DNA of 45,123 nt from an uncultured Prevotellaceae bacterium (GTDB lineage Bacteria > Bacteroidota > Bacteroidia > Bacteroidales > Bacteroidaceae). The stretch covers positions 1 to 45,123 of the forward strand of contig CALDLA010000030.1 of the NCBI GenBank assembly GCA_937898415.1. Reading direction: 5' to 3'. The translations under genes and the position numbers were made by a program. The notes below the pieces were generated by a model. It was given only the letters and a program-made list of their open reading frames with translations. It did no database searches and was not told the origin of the DNA. Numbering within the stretch: position 1 is the first letter of the stretch; every line of letters begins with the position of its first letter. Below, in pieces: positions 23,171-32,221 of this stretch.

Positions 23171-26100
23171 ATGAAACGAATTTTACTATTCATGCTCGTC
23201 CTGGTGACGACATCCACGCTGACGCTGGCTCAGCGCACCGTTAGCGGAACAGTAATTGAACAAGATTCCAGAGAGGCCGTTATTCAGGCTACCGTTGCTC
23301 TGCTGAAGAGCGACTCTTCGCTGGTTACGAACGCCGTCACCAATATGGACGGTCAGTTTAAGATGACGGCGCCCAAGGATGGCAGCTACATCGTCCGCGT
23401 CACCTACGTAGGCTTCAAGACCTATACGAAGCGCATCAGCGTGGCCGACGGAAAGGCAATCAGCATGGGAACCATCTCGCTGGCTCCCGATGCCATCATG
23501 CTGAAGGGCGTCACCGCTACGGCCCATGTGGCCAAGGTTCAGTCGAAGGGCGACACCTTAATATATAATGCCGATGCCTACCGCACGCCGGAGGGTTCCG
23601 TCGTCGAGGAACTGGTGAAGCGACTGCCGGGTGCCGAGATTGACGACAATGGCAATATCAAGATCAACGGAAAGCAGGTGACGAAGATTAAGGTCGATAA
23701 CAAGGAGTTCGGCGACGCACAGACTGCCTTGAAGAACCTGCCTACCAGCATCATCGAACGCATCAGAGCCTACGACGAGAAGAGTGATATGTCACGTATT
23801 ACGGGTGTTGACGACGGTAACGACCAGACGGTGCTCGACTTCGGACTGCGTCAGGGCATGAATCGTGGTACGATGGCCAACGTCGATGTGGGTGTTGGTA
23901 CGAAGGAGCGCTATTCAGGTCGTATCTTTGGTATGCACATGCGCGGCGACCACCGCATTATGGCGATGGCTAACGCCAACAATACCAACGACATGGGCTT
24001 TGGCGGCGGTGGCGGTCGTGGCTTCGGCGGCGGACGCGGCATGGGCGGCAACGGCCTGAATGCCATGAAGTCGGGCATGCTGAACTATAACTACGAGAAG
24101 ACCGACCTCCTCGTTGCGCAGGCCAGCGTCAACTGGAACCACCGCGACGGCGATACTTGGTCGCGTCGCTCGAGCGAGAACTTCGTGGGTACGCTGAATT
24201 CATACCAGAACTCCGTCAACCAGAGCTACTCGCGCTCGAACAGCTGGAGTGCCAACGGTCGTATTGAGTGGACGCCCGACACGCTGTGGACCATCAGTTT
24301 CCGTCCCAACCTGACCATCTCAACCAACGACGGAACGAGCGACAACCTCTCGGCCACGTTCAATGATGATCCCTACAACTACCTTGACACGCAGATTACG
24401 GCTGCCGTGCTGCAGAATATCATCATGACCGGCGGCAACCTCGACTCCATCCTCGTCAACGCCAGTGCCAATAAGTCGCTCACTTATGGCGAGAACAAGC
24501 AGCTCGGCGGTTCGTTGATTATCAGCCGCCTGCTCAACGGTAAGGGACGCAACTTCACCCTCCAGTTGCAGGGTAACTACAACGACAGCGAGAACAAGCA
24601 GTTGTCGAACAACCTGACAAGACTCTATCGCTCGACGACGACGTTTAACGGCGTCAGCGGCCTCACGGAATACCAGACCAACCGCTACAACCTGACACCG
24701 ACCACGACGTGGGACTACAGTGTACGTGCTTCTTACAGCGAGCCCATCGCCTACGCCACGTTCCTGCAGTTCAGCTATACTTTCCAGTATCGTAACAACG
24801 AGAGCGACCGCTCCACCTTTGACTACTCTGACCCCCTGCTGTCAACCAAGGGTCCCGGCTACGACTTCAGCCACGTCACCCCCAGGTATCGCCGTTGGGA
24901 AGACTACTTCAGCCTACTCGACCACCCCTACGATGACCCCGTGCTGTACTACACCAAGGACCAGAGTCGCTACTCGGCCTACAAGAACTATATCCATACG
25001 GGTGAAATCATGCTGCGATTCATCCGCAACACCTACGACTTCAATGTCGGTGTGCAGGTCATCCCGCAGTCGTCAGAGTACACTCAGCGCTACCTGAACG
25101 TCGACACCGTTGTCAACCGCTCCGTCATCAACTGGAGCCCGACGGCCAACTTCCGTTGGCGCTTCAACCAGCAGGGCCAGTTGCGCTTCGAGTATCGTGG
25201 TAGCACCAGCCAGCCCTCTATTGACCAGCTGCTTGTCATCAACGATGACTCTGACCCCCTGAACCGCACAACGGGTAATCCCGACCTGAAGCCGTCGTTC
25301 ACACAGCGCTTCAACCTGCGCTTCAACAACTACCTCACGAACCATCAGCGCTTCATCAATGCCAATGCCAACTTCTCGACAACGTCCAACAGCATCTCCA
25401 ACATGGTGAGCTACGACCCGGTTACAGGTGCTCGCACCTCGCGCCCCGAGAACATCAACGGAAACTGGAATGCAGGCGGTAACATCATGTTCAGTTCGGC
25501 AATCGACTCGTTAGGATACTTCAGCTATAATGTCCAGGTGAGTGACAACTACAACCACCACGTGAGTTACCTCGATCAGAATCGTGTGCCGGTGAAGAAC
25601 GTCACCAAGAACAATACCCTCGGCGGACGTCTCGGTACCAGCTACCGCAACGACTGGCTCGAGGTGGAGCTCAATGGTTCGATGAGCTACACCCACACAC
25701 GCAACGAGCTGCAGCCGCAGTCTGACCTTGACACCTGGAGCTTTGCCTACGGTTTCAACACAACGCTCACCCTTCCTTGGGGTACGCAGATTGCTACCGA
25801 CATGGGTATGAACAGCCGTCGCGGTTACAGCGATGCCTCGATGAACACCAACGAACTCATCTGGAACGCACAGATAGCCCAGGGATTCCTGCAGGGCAAG
25901 CCCCTCACCGTTTCGCTGCAGTTCTTTGACATCCTGCACCAGCAGTCCACTTTCTCGCGTACCATTTCGGCAATGGCCCGTACTGATAACGAGTACAACG
26001 CTGTTACCAGCTATGCTATGCTCCACGTCATCTATCGTGTCAACCTCTTCGGCACCCGTGAGGCCCGTCGTGGTATGCGCGGCGGTATGGGAATGGGCTT

Positions 26101-26221
26101 CGGCGGAGGCATGCCTGGCGGTGGTCGTGGCGGCAACCGCGGTGGCGGCGGCTTCGGCGGAGGCGGTGGCTTCGGCGGTGGCGGCTTCGGCGGCGGTTTC
26201 GGTGGCGGTCGCAGAATGTAA
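23171..26221 (+). CDS. TonB-receptor-like outer-membrane beta-barrel protein
   Basis: 1016 residues with a signal peptide (MKRILLFMLVLVTTSTLTLAQ). Residues ~22-105 form a carboxypeptidase-regulatory-like domain (VSGTVIEQDSREAVIQATVA...GFKTYTKRISV), ~110-220 a plug-like domain (VEELVKRLPGAEIDDNGNIK), and the rest a long barrel of the OMP_b-brl_3 type. A Gly-rich insertion (~277-295) and a Gly/Arg/Phe-rich C-terminal tail of ~50 residues are unusual for an outer-membrane barrel, which normally ends in an aromatic strand. No SusD partner follows, so this is not a standard SusC/D pair. Substrate unknown. Confidence 0.8.
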   Translation: MKRILLFMLVLVTTSTLTLAQRTVSGTVIEQDSREAVIQATVALLKSDSSLVTNAVTNMDGQFKMTAPKDGSYIVRVTYVGFKTYTKRISVADGKAISMGTISLAPDAIMLKGVTATAHVAKVQSKGDTLIYNADAYRTPEGSVVEELVKRLPGAEIDDNGNIKINGKQVTKIKVDNKEFGDAQTALKNLPTSIIERIRAYDEKSDMSRITGVDDGNDQTVLDFGLRQGMNRGTMANVDVGVGTKERYSGRIFGMHMRGDHRIMAMANANNTNDMGFGGGGGRGFGGGRGMGGNGLNAMKSGMLNYNYEKTDLLVAQASVNWNHRDGDTWSRRSSENFVGTLNSYQNSVNQSYSRSNSWSANGRIEWTPDTLWTISFRPNLTISTNDGTSDNLSATFNDDPYNYLDTQITAAVLQNIIMTGGNLDSILVNASANKSLTYGENKQLGGSLIISRLLNGKGRNFTLQLQGNYNDSENKQLSNNLTRLYRSTTTFNGVSGLTEYQTNRYNLTPTTTWDYSVRASYSEPIAYATFLQFSYTFQYRNNESDRSTFDYSDPLLSTKGPGYDFSHVTPRYRRWEDYFSLLDHPYDDPVLYYTKDQSRYSAYKNYIHTGEIMLRFIRNTYDFNVGVQVIPQSSEYTQRYLNVDTVVNRSVINWSPTANFRWRFNQQGQLRFEYRGSTSQPSIDQLLVINDDSDPLNRTTGNPDLKPSFTQRFNLRFNNYLTNHQRFINANANFSTTSNSISNMVSYDPVTGARTSRPENINGNWNAGGNIMFSSAIDSLGYFSYNVQVSDNYNHHVSYLDQNRVPVKNVTKNNTLGGRLGTSYRNDWLEVELNGSMSYTHTRNELQPQSDLDTWSFAYGFNTTLTLPWGTQIATDMGMNSRRGYSDASMNTNELIWNAQIAQGFLQGKPLTVSLQFFDILHQQSTFSRTISAMARTDNEYNAVTSYAMLHVIYRVNLFGTREARRGMRGGMGMGFGGGMPGGGRGGNRGGGGFGGGGGFGGGGFGGGFGGGRRM

Positions 26222-26265
26222 ACAAAGCATAACGACTGTTACTATTTTTAACAGAAGAGAAAACC

Positions 26266-26333
26266 AGAGTTTAGTCGGAGTAAACTACCCAGTTTGCTCC
26301 GACTAAACTTTTGGTTTGCTCCGACTAAACTCT
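26266..26333. repeat. Array of three quasi-palindromes, 22/23-bp spacing
   Basis: Three 19-mers: AGTTTAGTCGGAGTAAACT (26268-26286), AGTTTGCTCCGACTAAACT (26291-26309) and GGTTTGCTCCGACTAAACT (26313-26331). Start-to-start distances are 23 and 22. The first arm can pair with either of the other two (19 of 20 positions with the third), giving two exclusive hairpins. Between the outer-membrane protein gene and the C13 peptidase promoter; it may act as a terminator. Confidence 0.75.
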
Positions 26334-26434
26334 GACTTCTCCCGGAGGCTCCGAATCGTTTAAAAAAGGTTAACGCCGGGCAGTCTTTTTGTCTTTTTCC
26401 TGTCTTTATGGTAGAAAGCAAAGCAGAAATACGC

Positions 26435-26442
26435 TATCTTTG
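26435..26442 (+). promoter_or_regulatory. -7 box of the C13 peptidase operon
   Basis: TATCTTTG, 14 nt before the ATG at 26457. No clear -33 element. Confidence 0.6.
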
Positions 26443-26456
26443 TATGGCTTACGTAT

Positions 26457-27473
26457 ATGAAGAGACTAACGCTACTCATCACCATCGTTGTGTGGTCGTT
26501 GCTGCCCGCAGCCGCCGACGCCCAGAATTCGGACGCCGACCGACTACATGCCGTGCTCATCAGCGGCGGCCGCAACCGGCTGACCAACCACGAGCGCTAC
26601 TGGAACGACTGTGCCTTCCTCTACCGCACCCTGCGGAAGACCTATCACGTGCCGCAGCGAAACATCACGGTATTGATGAGCGACGGCGGCGATGCCGACA
26701 GGGACATGATTAAGGCCGATGCCTCAGGCTTCGTCTCGTCACCCATTGACTTGGATGGTGACGGATGGCCCGACATCAATGGGGAGGCCACCCGCGAGGT
26801 GGTCATGAACACATTGAGCAGGCTGGCCTTGCGGCTGACGACGGACGACCGGCTGTTTCTGTTCATAACCGACCACGGAGGTTCCGACGACCAGCTGGCT
26901 GACTCCTACCTCTGGCTGTGGAATGACGAGTTGCTGTATGACCACACGCTGGCCACGCTGCTGACCCTCTTTCAGGTAGGCTCCATCAGCATCCTGATGG
27001 GACAATGCTATTCGGGTGGTTTCATGGACGACTTGATGTCTTACGACCGCATTGTCACGACGTCATGTAGTGGCGACGAGCGGTCGTGGGCTTGTCATGA
27101 CCGCCCCTACGACGAATTCATCTACCACTGGATATGTGCTGTCAACGGTGCCGACGAGAACGGCAGTACTGTCAATGCCGACAGCGACGGCGACGGTGAG
27201 GTGTCGATGGCCGAGGCTTTCAGCTATGCCCGTTCCCACGACCGCCGTCCTGAGACCCCGCAATTCGATTCATGGCCCGTTGAACTGGCTCAGTGGTGGT
27301 CGTTCGGAAAACTACTGTCCGTCGGCGTTCCGGCAGTCAGCAACAAACCAGACAGGGAGCAGAATCCGGCTGCCGTATGGTCGGTGACGGGCATCAGGCA
27401 AAGCCCACAACCGGTTGAACGTGCCGTCTACTTACAGCGACACAATGGAAAAATCAGGAAAATCGTACGATAG
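26457..27473 (+). CDS. Secreted C13-family (legumain-like) cysteine peptidase
   Basis: 338 residues with a signal peptide (LTLLITIVVWSLLPAAADA). The clan CD catalytic dyad is visible: His140 in FITDHGG and Cys184 in MGQCYSGGF, each after a hydrophobic strand. Two calcium-loop-like segments (DLDGDGWPDINGE ~98-110, and DSDGDGEVSMAEA ~235-247) resemble EF-hands. The last residues (NGKIRKIVR) resemble the final strand of Prevotella secretion tails. First gene of a probable operon with the secreted protein (26 nt) and the sigma fusion. Legumains cleave after Asn/Asp; the specificity here is not predictable. Confidence 0.8.
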   Translation: MKRLTLLITIVVWSLLPAAADAQNSDADRLHAVLISGGRNRLTNHERYWNDCAFLYRTLRKTYHVPQRNITVLMSDGGDADRDMIKADASGFVSSPIDLDGDGWPDINGEATREVVMNTLSRLALRLTTDDRLFLFITDHGGSDDQLADSYLWLWNDELLYDHTLATLLTLFQVGSISILMGQCYSGGFMDDLMSYDRIVTTSCSGDERSWACHDRPYDEFIYHWICAVNGADENGSTVNADSDGDGEVSMAEAFSYARSHDRRPETPQFDSWPVELAQWWSFGKLLSVGVPAVSNKPDREQNPAAVWSVTGIRQSPQPVERAVYLQRHNGKIRKIVR

Positions 27474-27499
27474 ACAACAATTCTAAAAACAAGAAGGAT

Positions 27500-29269
27500 A
27501 TGAAACGACTACTTTTACTTCTCGTATTGAACTTGGGACTCCTGACGTGTTGGAGTGCCAATGTGACCAAAGACCCCAGCCATCTGATGTTCGGCAAAGT
27601 AAGCTTCGAGGGCTGTATGCGGGCTGGGCTGGTTCAAATGGTGCATGTGCAAGTGGCCAATACCGGCACAGAAGATTATGAAGGAGTGTGGGATGCTTTT
27701 GACATGAAGAATGGTAGCGACGTGACCATTCTTTTGCAATTCACGAAATCAAGAACGGTCGAGGTGCCTGCAGGCAAGATAGTGACGCTGGATATTAAGT
27801 TTTTCTTTGATAAACCGGGCGACTATCAGATTGCCATGAAGCCCCATCTCAAGCTTTATGACACGACATTGTTCACGTTCGCCTTCACCTTGACCCCTTA
27901 TGAACAACCTCGCATGAAGGGCAGCATTGAGGTCGATATGATGGAGCAGACCCCCGAGGGCAACTACCTGTATGGCGATTTCTCGAAGTTCCGTGTCAGC
28001 GGACGTGTAACCATCACCAACGAGGAGGACTTCACCGTTTGGGATGATGCCAGCTTTTATGTCGGTGCTATTAATTTTGATGTCTCCATCTCTTGGTTTG
28101 GCAAACAAAATTTAGGAGGGGTGGTTCCTTCTTCCCATAACACCTATAGTTTGAAGAAACATTATCTCAGTGCAAGAGAGACGTTTACTGATGATTTCTG
28201 TTTTGAGTTTGAGGCAGCACCTGAGGAGGGAAAACAGTACGGAATCTATCTTTCTGGGTTATATAGCTTAGCCTCTGTAAAATATACACCTCGTCAAGGA
28301 ACCTTCACCTACTGGACGGCTGACGGTCATGTGAAGCCTATGCCATCGAGGAGAATCAAGTACACGGTGCCTGCCGAGGCAGTGGCCGTTGACCTGCGCG
28401 GCAACTACGGTATGCAGGGCACCTACACCATCAATGCCTCAGCGGCCAATCCCAACTGCCTCTTCTATCTGAACAAGCTGGACTACGTGCCGCAGGGACT
28501 GAACGATAGCAGCCTGATTATCCGCGAATATGCCATCAACGACTTCGTGGTCGACAGCCATTATGACTACTACTGTCCCATGCCCTTCGAGGCCAAGACG
28601 GCGCTGTTCACCTATACGCCCATCAGCGAGCGATGGGGTGAACCACAACCTAATATGACTTCTGTCATGTCGGGCGCATTGGTATTGCCGTTTAATGCGC
28701 AGCAGGCCATGCTGACCGATGTCAACGAAATCCTGCAGTTCGACGGGAACCCCAATGCCATCTACCGCTATAAGGGAAATAACGGCAATCAGTTACGATT
28801 CTCGGCTGTGTCTGAGTGGCCGCTCAAAGCCTACGAGCCATACTTGCTGAAGGTGTTGCCCTCGCCCGTTACCTTCTATTCCGAGAAAGTCACCATACCC
28901 GCCACTCGTCCGGTCATAGCTATGGGCACGGACTTCGACTTCGTAGGTGCTTCCACGCAACAAGCAACCCCCGACGGCTTCTACCGCTGGAGTTGCGACA
29001 ACAGATACTTCTATCAGAGCGATACAGAAGACATGGTACGTCCGTTCACGTCGCTGATGAAGCGGAAGGAAGGGACTGCTGCTTCGGATGCCGGTTACGA
29101 CGTTCTTTATGTCGACGGGTGGGAATATGAACCACTAACGGCGGTCAAGCCAGTATATGACCGTGTGATGTCTGATGAGGCATTCACCCTCAGCGGCCAA
29201 CGTGCCGACGTACGTAACCTGAAACCGGGTATATATATAATAGGTACGCGTAAGGTCGTTGTGAAATAA
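27500..29269 (+). CDS. Large secreted protein with Prevotella-type C-terminal tail
   Basis: 589 residues with a signal peptide (KRLLLLLVLNLGLLTCWSA). Residues ~25-140 look like a beta-sandwich (VQVANTGTEDYEGVWDAF, KIVTLDIKFFFDKPGDYQI). The middle is beta-rich without a known motif. The C-terminal ~60 residues (AFTLSGQRADVRNLKPGIYI...KVVVK) resemble sorting tails of the type IX secretion system. It sits 26 nt after the peptidase gene and 11 nt before the sigma fusion. It could be a substrate, adhesin or partner of the peptidase; no function can be assigned. G+C dips around 28.05-28.3 kb. Confidence 0.65.
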   Translation: MKRLLLLLVLNLGLLTCWSANVTKDPSHLMFGKVSFEGCMRAGLVQMVHVQVANTGTEDYEGVWDAFDMKNGSDVTILLQFTKSRTVEVPAGKIVTLDIKFFFDKPGDYQIAMKPHLKLYDTTLFTFAFTLTPYEQPRMKGSIEVDMMEQTPEGNYLYGDFSKFRVSGRVTITNEEDFTVWDDASFYVGAINFDVSISWFGKQNLGGVVPSSHNTYSLKKHYLSARETFTDDFCFEFEAAPEEGKQYGIYLSGLYSLASVKYTPRQGTFTYWTADGHVKPMPSRRIKYTVPAEAVAVDLRGNYGMQGTYTINASAANPNCLFYLNKLDYVPQGLNDSSLIIREYAINDFVVDSHYDYYCPMPFEAKTALFTYTPISERWGEPQPNMTSVMSGALVLPFNAQQAMLTDVNEILQFDGNPNAIYRYKGNNGNQLRFSAVSEWPLKAYEPYLLKVLPSPVTFYSEKVTIPATRPVIAMGTDFDFVGASTQQATPDGFYRWSCDNRYFYQSDTEDMVRPFTSLMKRKEGTAASDAGYDVLYVDGWEYEPLTAVKPVYDRVMSDEAFTLSGQRADVRNLKPGIYIIGTRKVVVK

Positions 29270-29280
29270 GGAGAAGGACG

Positions 29281-30783
29281 ATGGGCGAACGGAGCGTGGA
29301 GCAAATCGTAGAACGTTGTCAGCAGGGTGACGAGCAGGCTTTCGGCCAGCTTTACAACCTGATGCACGACCGGCTGCATCGCGTCTGTCGTCACTATACG
29401 GCTGACGAACAGACTGCCGACGATTTGCTGCACGACTCGTTCGTGCTGATATTCAGTAAAATTGGTACGCTGAAAGACCCGCAGAAGGCTGAGGCGTGGA
29501 TGACGACGGTGACGCGTAACTTGGCGCAGACTTGGTTGCAGCGTCAGCAGCAAAACGCAATGGTGTCACTCGATGCCCTCCAACAGCCCATAGAGGTGGC
29601 GGCACCCATGCCAATGGCCATCACCTACGACGAGATTCTCCATCTGGTTGACGCTCTCCCCAACAGTTACCGCCGCGTGTTCCGTCTCTCGGTACTCGAA
29701 GGGCTAAGTCACCAGGAGATTGCCGCCCTACTGAACATAGAGCCGCACACGTCGTCGGCTCAACTCTCTCGTGCCAAGCTCTTGCTTCGCCGTTGGCTAG
29801 GCCCGATGGTCCTCATCCTCGTCGCCGTCCTCCTGCCGCTTGGCGTATGGCGATGGGCAAAGGAGAACAAGAAAGAAGAAGTTGTGGTAAGAAACGAGAA
29901 GAAAGTAGTAAGGAGTAAGGAGGAAGTAGTAAGGAGTAAGGAGGAAGTAGTAAGTAGTAAGGAGAAAGTAGTAAGTAGTAAGGAGAACGTAGTAAGGAGT
30001 AAGGATGAAGTAGTAAGGAATAATGATGTAGAGGTAATCCCGGTTGTACAAGACAGCATCGTCACAGAATCGGAGGACACCATCACTCCCAAGACTCCCA
30101 CACTCCCCATGACTCCCATGAGTCCCAGTGGTCCCATGAGTCCCATAGGCCCCATGCCCCCTATCTCCCTCTCCGACAACTGGACGCTGGCCCTGACCAC
30201 CACCGCCCCCAGCGGCTCAACCAGCAGCCACCTGCCTCACGCCGACCTCGACACCAATGCCGAAGTGTATGACACCTTGACGCACCACCGTATGCCGCTG
30301 ACTGTCGGTCTGACGCTGAACCGCCGTCTCAGTCCCCATTGGCAGGTAGGACTCGGTCTGCAGTACATACGGATGACGTCGGATATAGAGGTGGGCAATA
30401 CCTATGCCCGGCTTGTTCAGCAACAGCGCATTCAGTACTTAGGAGTGCCCATCTCCGTTGAGTGGCATCAGCAGTTGGCCCGCCGCCTCAGCTTCTACAC
30501 CGCTGCCAATATCACCCTGCAGCTGCCTCTGCGCTCAACCCTCGACAGCCGTTACTTGCTCAGTGGTTCAACCACTGAGACCACCACCGAGCGCCTGCAT
30601 CCCGGCACATTGTGGTCAGCAGGTCTTGGCCTCGGATTGCAATACCATCTGACACCTACCGTCGGTTTCTTCGTTGAGCCGCGCCTGCAGCACTACTTCC
30701 AGAATAGTAGTGGCGTGGATACATGGCAGACGGAGCACCCCGCTGTTCTCTCCGTGCCCTTCGGCTTGCGCATTACTTTTTAG
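29281..30783 (+). CDS. ECF sigma factor fused through a membrane span and periplasmic linker to an outer-membrane barrel
   Basis: 500 residues in one uninterrupted frame, with a ribosome-binding site (AAGGAGAAGGACG) before the ATG. Residues ~5-90 are sigma region 2 (DEQAFGQLYNLMHDRLHRVC, DDLLHDSF) and ~115-170 region 4 (LPNSYRRVFRLSVLEGLSHQEIAALLN). A membrane segment follows at ~173-190 (GPMVLILVAVLLPLGVW). Residues ~195-300 are a linker of six 7-residue KEEVVRS-type repeats then a Pro/Met/Ser-rich stretch. Residues ~300-500 are alternating beta strands (PLTVGLTLNRRLSPHWQVGL, FYTAANITLQL, LGLGLQYHLTPTVGFFVEPR) ending in a terminal Phe, as in ~8-strand outer-membrane barrels. I infer one chain spanning cytoplasm to outer membrane. 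Third gene of the C13 operon. Confidence 0.75.
   Translation: MGERSVEQIVERCQQGDEQAFGQLYNLMHDRLHRVCRHYTADEQTADDLLHDSFVLIFSKIGTLKDPQKAEAWMTTVTRNLAQTWLQRQQQNAMVSLDALQQPIEVAAPMPMAITYDEILHLVDALPNSYRRVFRLSVLEGLSHQEIAALLNIEPHTSSAQLSRAKLLLRRWLGPMVLILVAVLLPLGVWRWAKENKKEEVVVRNEKKVVRSKEEVVRSKEEVVSSKEKVVSSKENVVRSKDEVVRNNDVEVIPVVQDSIVTESEDTITPKTPTLPMTPMSPSGPMSPIGPMPPISLSDNWTLALTTTAPSGSTSSHLPHADLDTNAEVYDTLTHHRMPLTVGLTLNRRLSPHWQVGLGLQYIRMTSDIEVGNTYARLVQQQRIQYLGVPISVEWHQQLARRLSFYTAANITLQLPLRSTLDSRYLLSGSTTETTTERLHPGTLWSAGLGLGLQYHLTPTVGFFVEPRLQHYFQNSSGVDTWQTEHPAVLSVPFGLRITF
29903..30028 (+). repeat. Six tandem 21-bp repeats inside the sigma-fusion linker
   Basis: Units start at 29903, 29924, 29945, 29966, 29987 and 30008 with consensus AAGTAGTAAGGAGTAAGGAG; they encode EVVRSKE-type heptapeptides. 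Because 21 is a multiple of three, gain or loss of units keeps the frame and only changes linker length. Confidence 0.9.
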
Positions 30784-30793
30784 CCCAAAATGC

Positions 30794-30823
30794 TTGTCAA
30801 TTCAGAAATAATTCGTATATTTG
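30794..30823 (+). promoter_or_regulatory. Serpin promoter
   Basis: TTG (30794-30796), 19 nt, TATATTTG (30816-30823). The AGGAG at 30841-30845 is the ribosome-binding site for the ATG at 30854. Confidence 0.75.
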
Positions 30824-30853
30824 CGGCATCTAAAGAAGAAAGGAGCAACCGCT

Positions 30854-32221
30854 ATGAGAAGACTATTTACACTTTTAGCAGTGCTGCTGTCAGTGGCAGT
30901 GGTAAAGGCTCAGGAGAACGGACCAAAGCAAATTAAGCTGACGCAGGAGGAACAGCAGTTGGTGCAGAAGAACAACGACTTCGCCTTCCGCCTGATGCGT
31001 GAAGCCCGAGGGGAGAAGAGTCAGATCCTGTCGCCATTGAGCATCACCTACGCCCTTGGTATGCTGAACAATGGTGCTGCCGGCAAGACGCAACAGGAAA
31101 TCAACGACATATTAGGCTTCGGCGAGGCTGGTGCCGATGCCATCAACCAGTTCTGTCTCAAACTGCTGACCGAGGCGCCGGGACTCGATAAAGAGACACG
31201 GGTATCCATTGCCAACACCATCTATGTGAATAGCGGAGATGGCTACTATTTGCAAGAGGGCTTCGTTGAAAAAGCTAACCAATGGTACGACGCAAAACCA
31301 GAGAGCCGTGATTTCAAGGACGGCGTAACCCGCGATGTCATTAACCAATGGGCCAGCGACCATACGGAAGGAATGATTAAGGAGGTATTAAAGGAGGACG
31401 AATTTAATCCTTATGCCGTGAGTTACCTGCTAAACGCGCTATACTTCAAGGGCTTGTGGGTCAATAAATTTGACAAGGCATACACGCTGGACGAAATTTT
31501 CAATGGCAGCACTAAGGTGCCGATGATGCACATCACGGCCAAAGAGGGTTTCGATGGTTCTGAATTTGAATACACGAGTAACGACCTCTATCAAGCCGTG
31601 AATTTGCTATACGGCAACGGGGCGTACCAGATGACTGTCTATCTGCCGAGTCAGGGCAAGAGCATAGACGACGTGCTGGCGCAGCTGGACGGTAAGAGCT
31701 GGCAGATGAATGGCAAGCGTAGTTGCGTAGACCTGAAGTTGCCGCGCTTTGAGACGAAAACCAGCATCGACCTGATACCCATGATGGAGGCGCTGGGCAT
31801 GACGAAAGCCTTCATACCAAGCGCTGAGTTTCCGTACTTCTGCAATGAGAACATCTATATAGAATTGATGAAACAAGTGGCCAGGATTAAGCTTGACGAA
31901 GAGGGAACGGAGGCTGCCGCCGTAACAATTATCGGTGAAAAGGCAACGAGTATGCTAGAAATCCCTGTTGTTAACTTCCATGCTACGCGCCCGTTCCTAT
32001 ATATTATTAGCGAACGCTCGACGGGTATCATCTTCTTCATTGGCCAGTATATGGGCAATGAGACGGCAGAGGCGAAAGGTAACGAAGTGGCGGTAAAAGA
32101 AGTGAAGAGTGAGGAAGTGAGAAGTGAAAGGATCTATAACTTAAGCGGGCAGCGCCTGCTGACGCCGCCCGCCAAGGGTCTGTATATTACTGACGGTCAT
32201 CTACGTTATCGCCCTCAGTAG
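30854..32221 (+). CDS. Secreted serpin (inhibitory type)
   Basis: 455 residues from ATG 30854, chosen for its ribosome-binding site and signal peptide (RRLFTLLAVLLSVAVVKAQ). Serpin fold markers: ILSPLSITYALGMLNNGAAGKT, SVANTIY-like ANTIYVN, LLNALYFKGLW, and the reactive-loop hinge DEEGTEAAAVTI, whose run of small residues is typical of inhibitory serpins. Counting from the hinge Thr as P14 puts the scissile bond near AT-SM (P2-P1-P1'), resembling the KT-S bond of Tannerella miropin. The core ends FHATRPFLYIISERSTGIIF, followed by a repeat-derived Lys/Glu stretch and a Prevotella-type tail (YNLSGQRL...KGLYI). The 3' end overlaps the convergent DUF5606 gene by 35 bp. Confidence 0.9.
   Translation: MRRLFTLLAVLLSVAVVKAQENGPKQIKLTQEEQQLVQKNNDFAFRLMREARGEKSQILSPLSITYALGMLNNGAAGKTQQEINDILGFGEAGADAINQFCLKLLTEAPGLDKETRVSIANTIYVNSGDGYYLQEGFVEKANQWYDAKPESRDFKDGVTRDVINQWASDHTEGMIKEVLKEDEFNPYAVSYLLNALYFKGLWVNKFDKAYTLDEIFNGSTKVPMMHITAKEGFDGSEFEYTSNDLYQAVNLLYGNGAYQMTVYLPSQGKSIDDVLAQLDGKSWQMNGKRSCVDLKLPRFETKTSIDLIPMMEALGMTKAFIPSAEFPYFCNENIYIELMKQVARIKLDEEGTEAAAVTIIGEKATSMLEIPVVNFHATRPFLYIISERSTGIIFFIGQYMGNETAEAKGNEVAVKEVKSEEVRSERIYNLSGQRLLTPPAKGLYITDGHLRYRPQ
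32098..32130 (+). repeat. Heptamer repeat translated within the serpin gene
   Basis: AGAAGTG/AAGAGTG-type heptamers (one 8-mer) encode KEVKSEEVRSER between the serpin core and its C-terminal tail. Same repeat family, complementary strand, as at 12045, 33157 and 35668. Confidence 0.75.

Noticed and set aside
25511..26230. 239-codon minus-strand frame opposite the outer-membrane protein gene
   Set aside because: It is Ala/Thr/Val-rich shadow translation of the Gly-rich coding strand, with no family resemblance or promoter.
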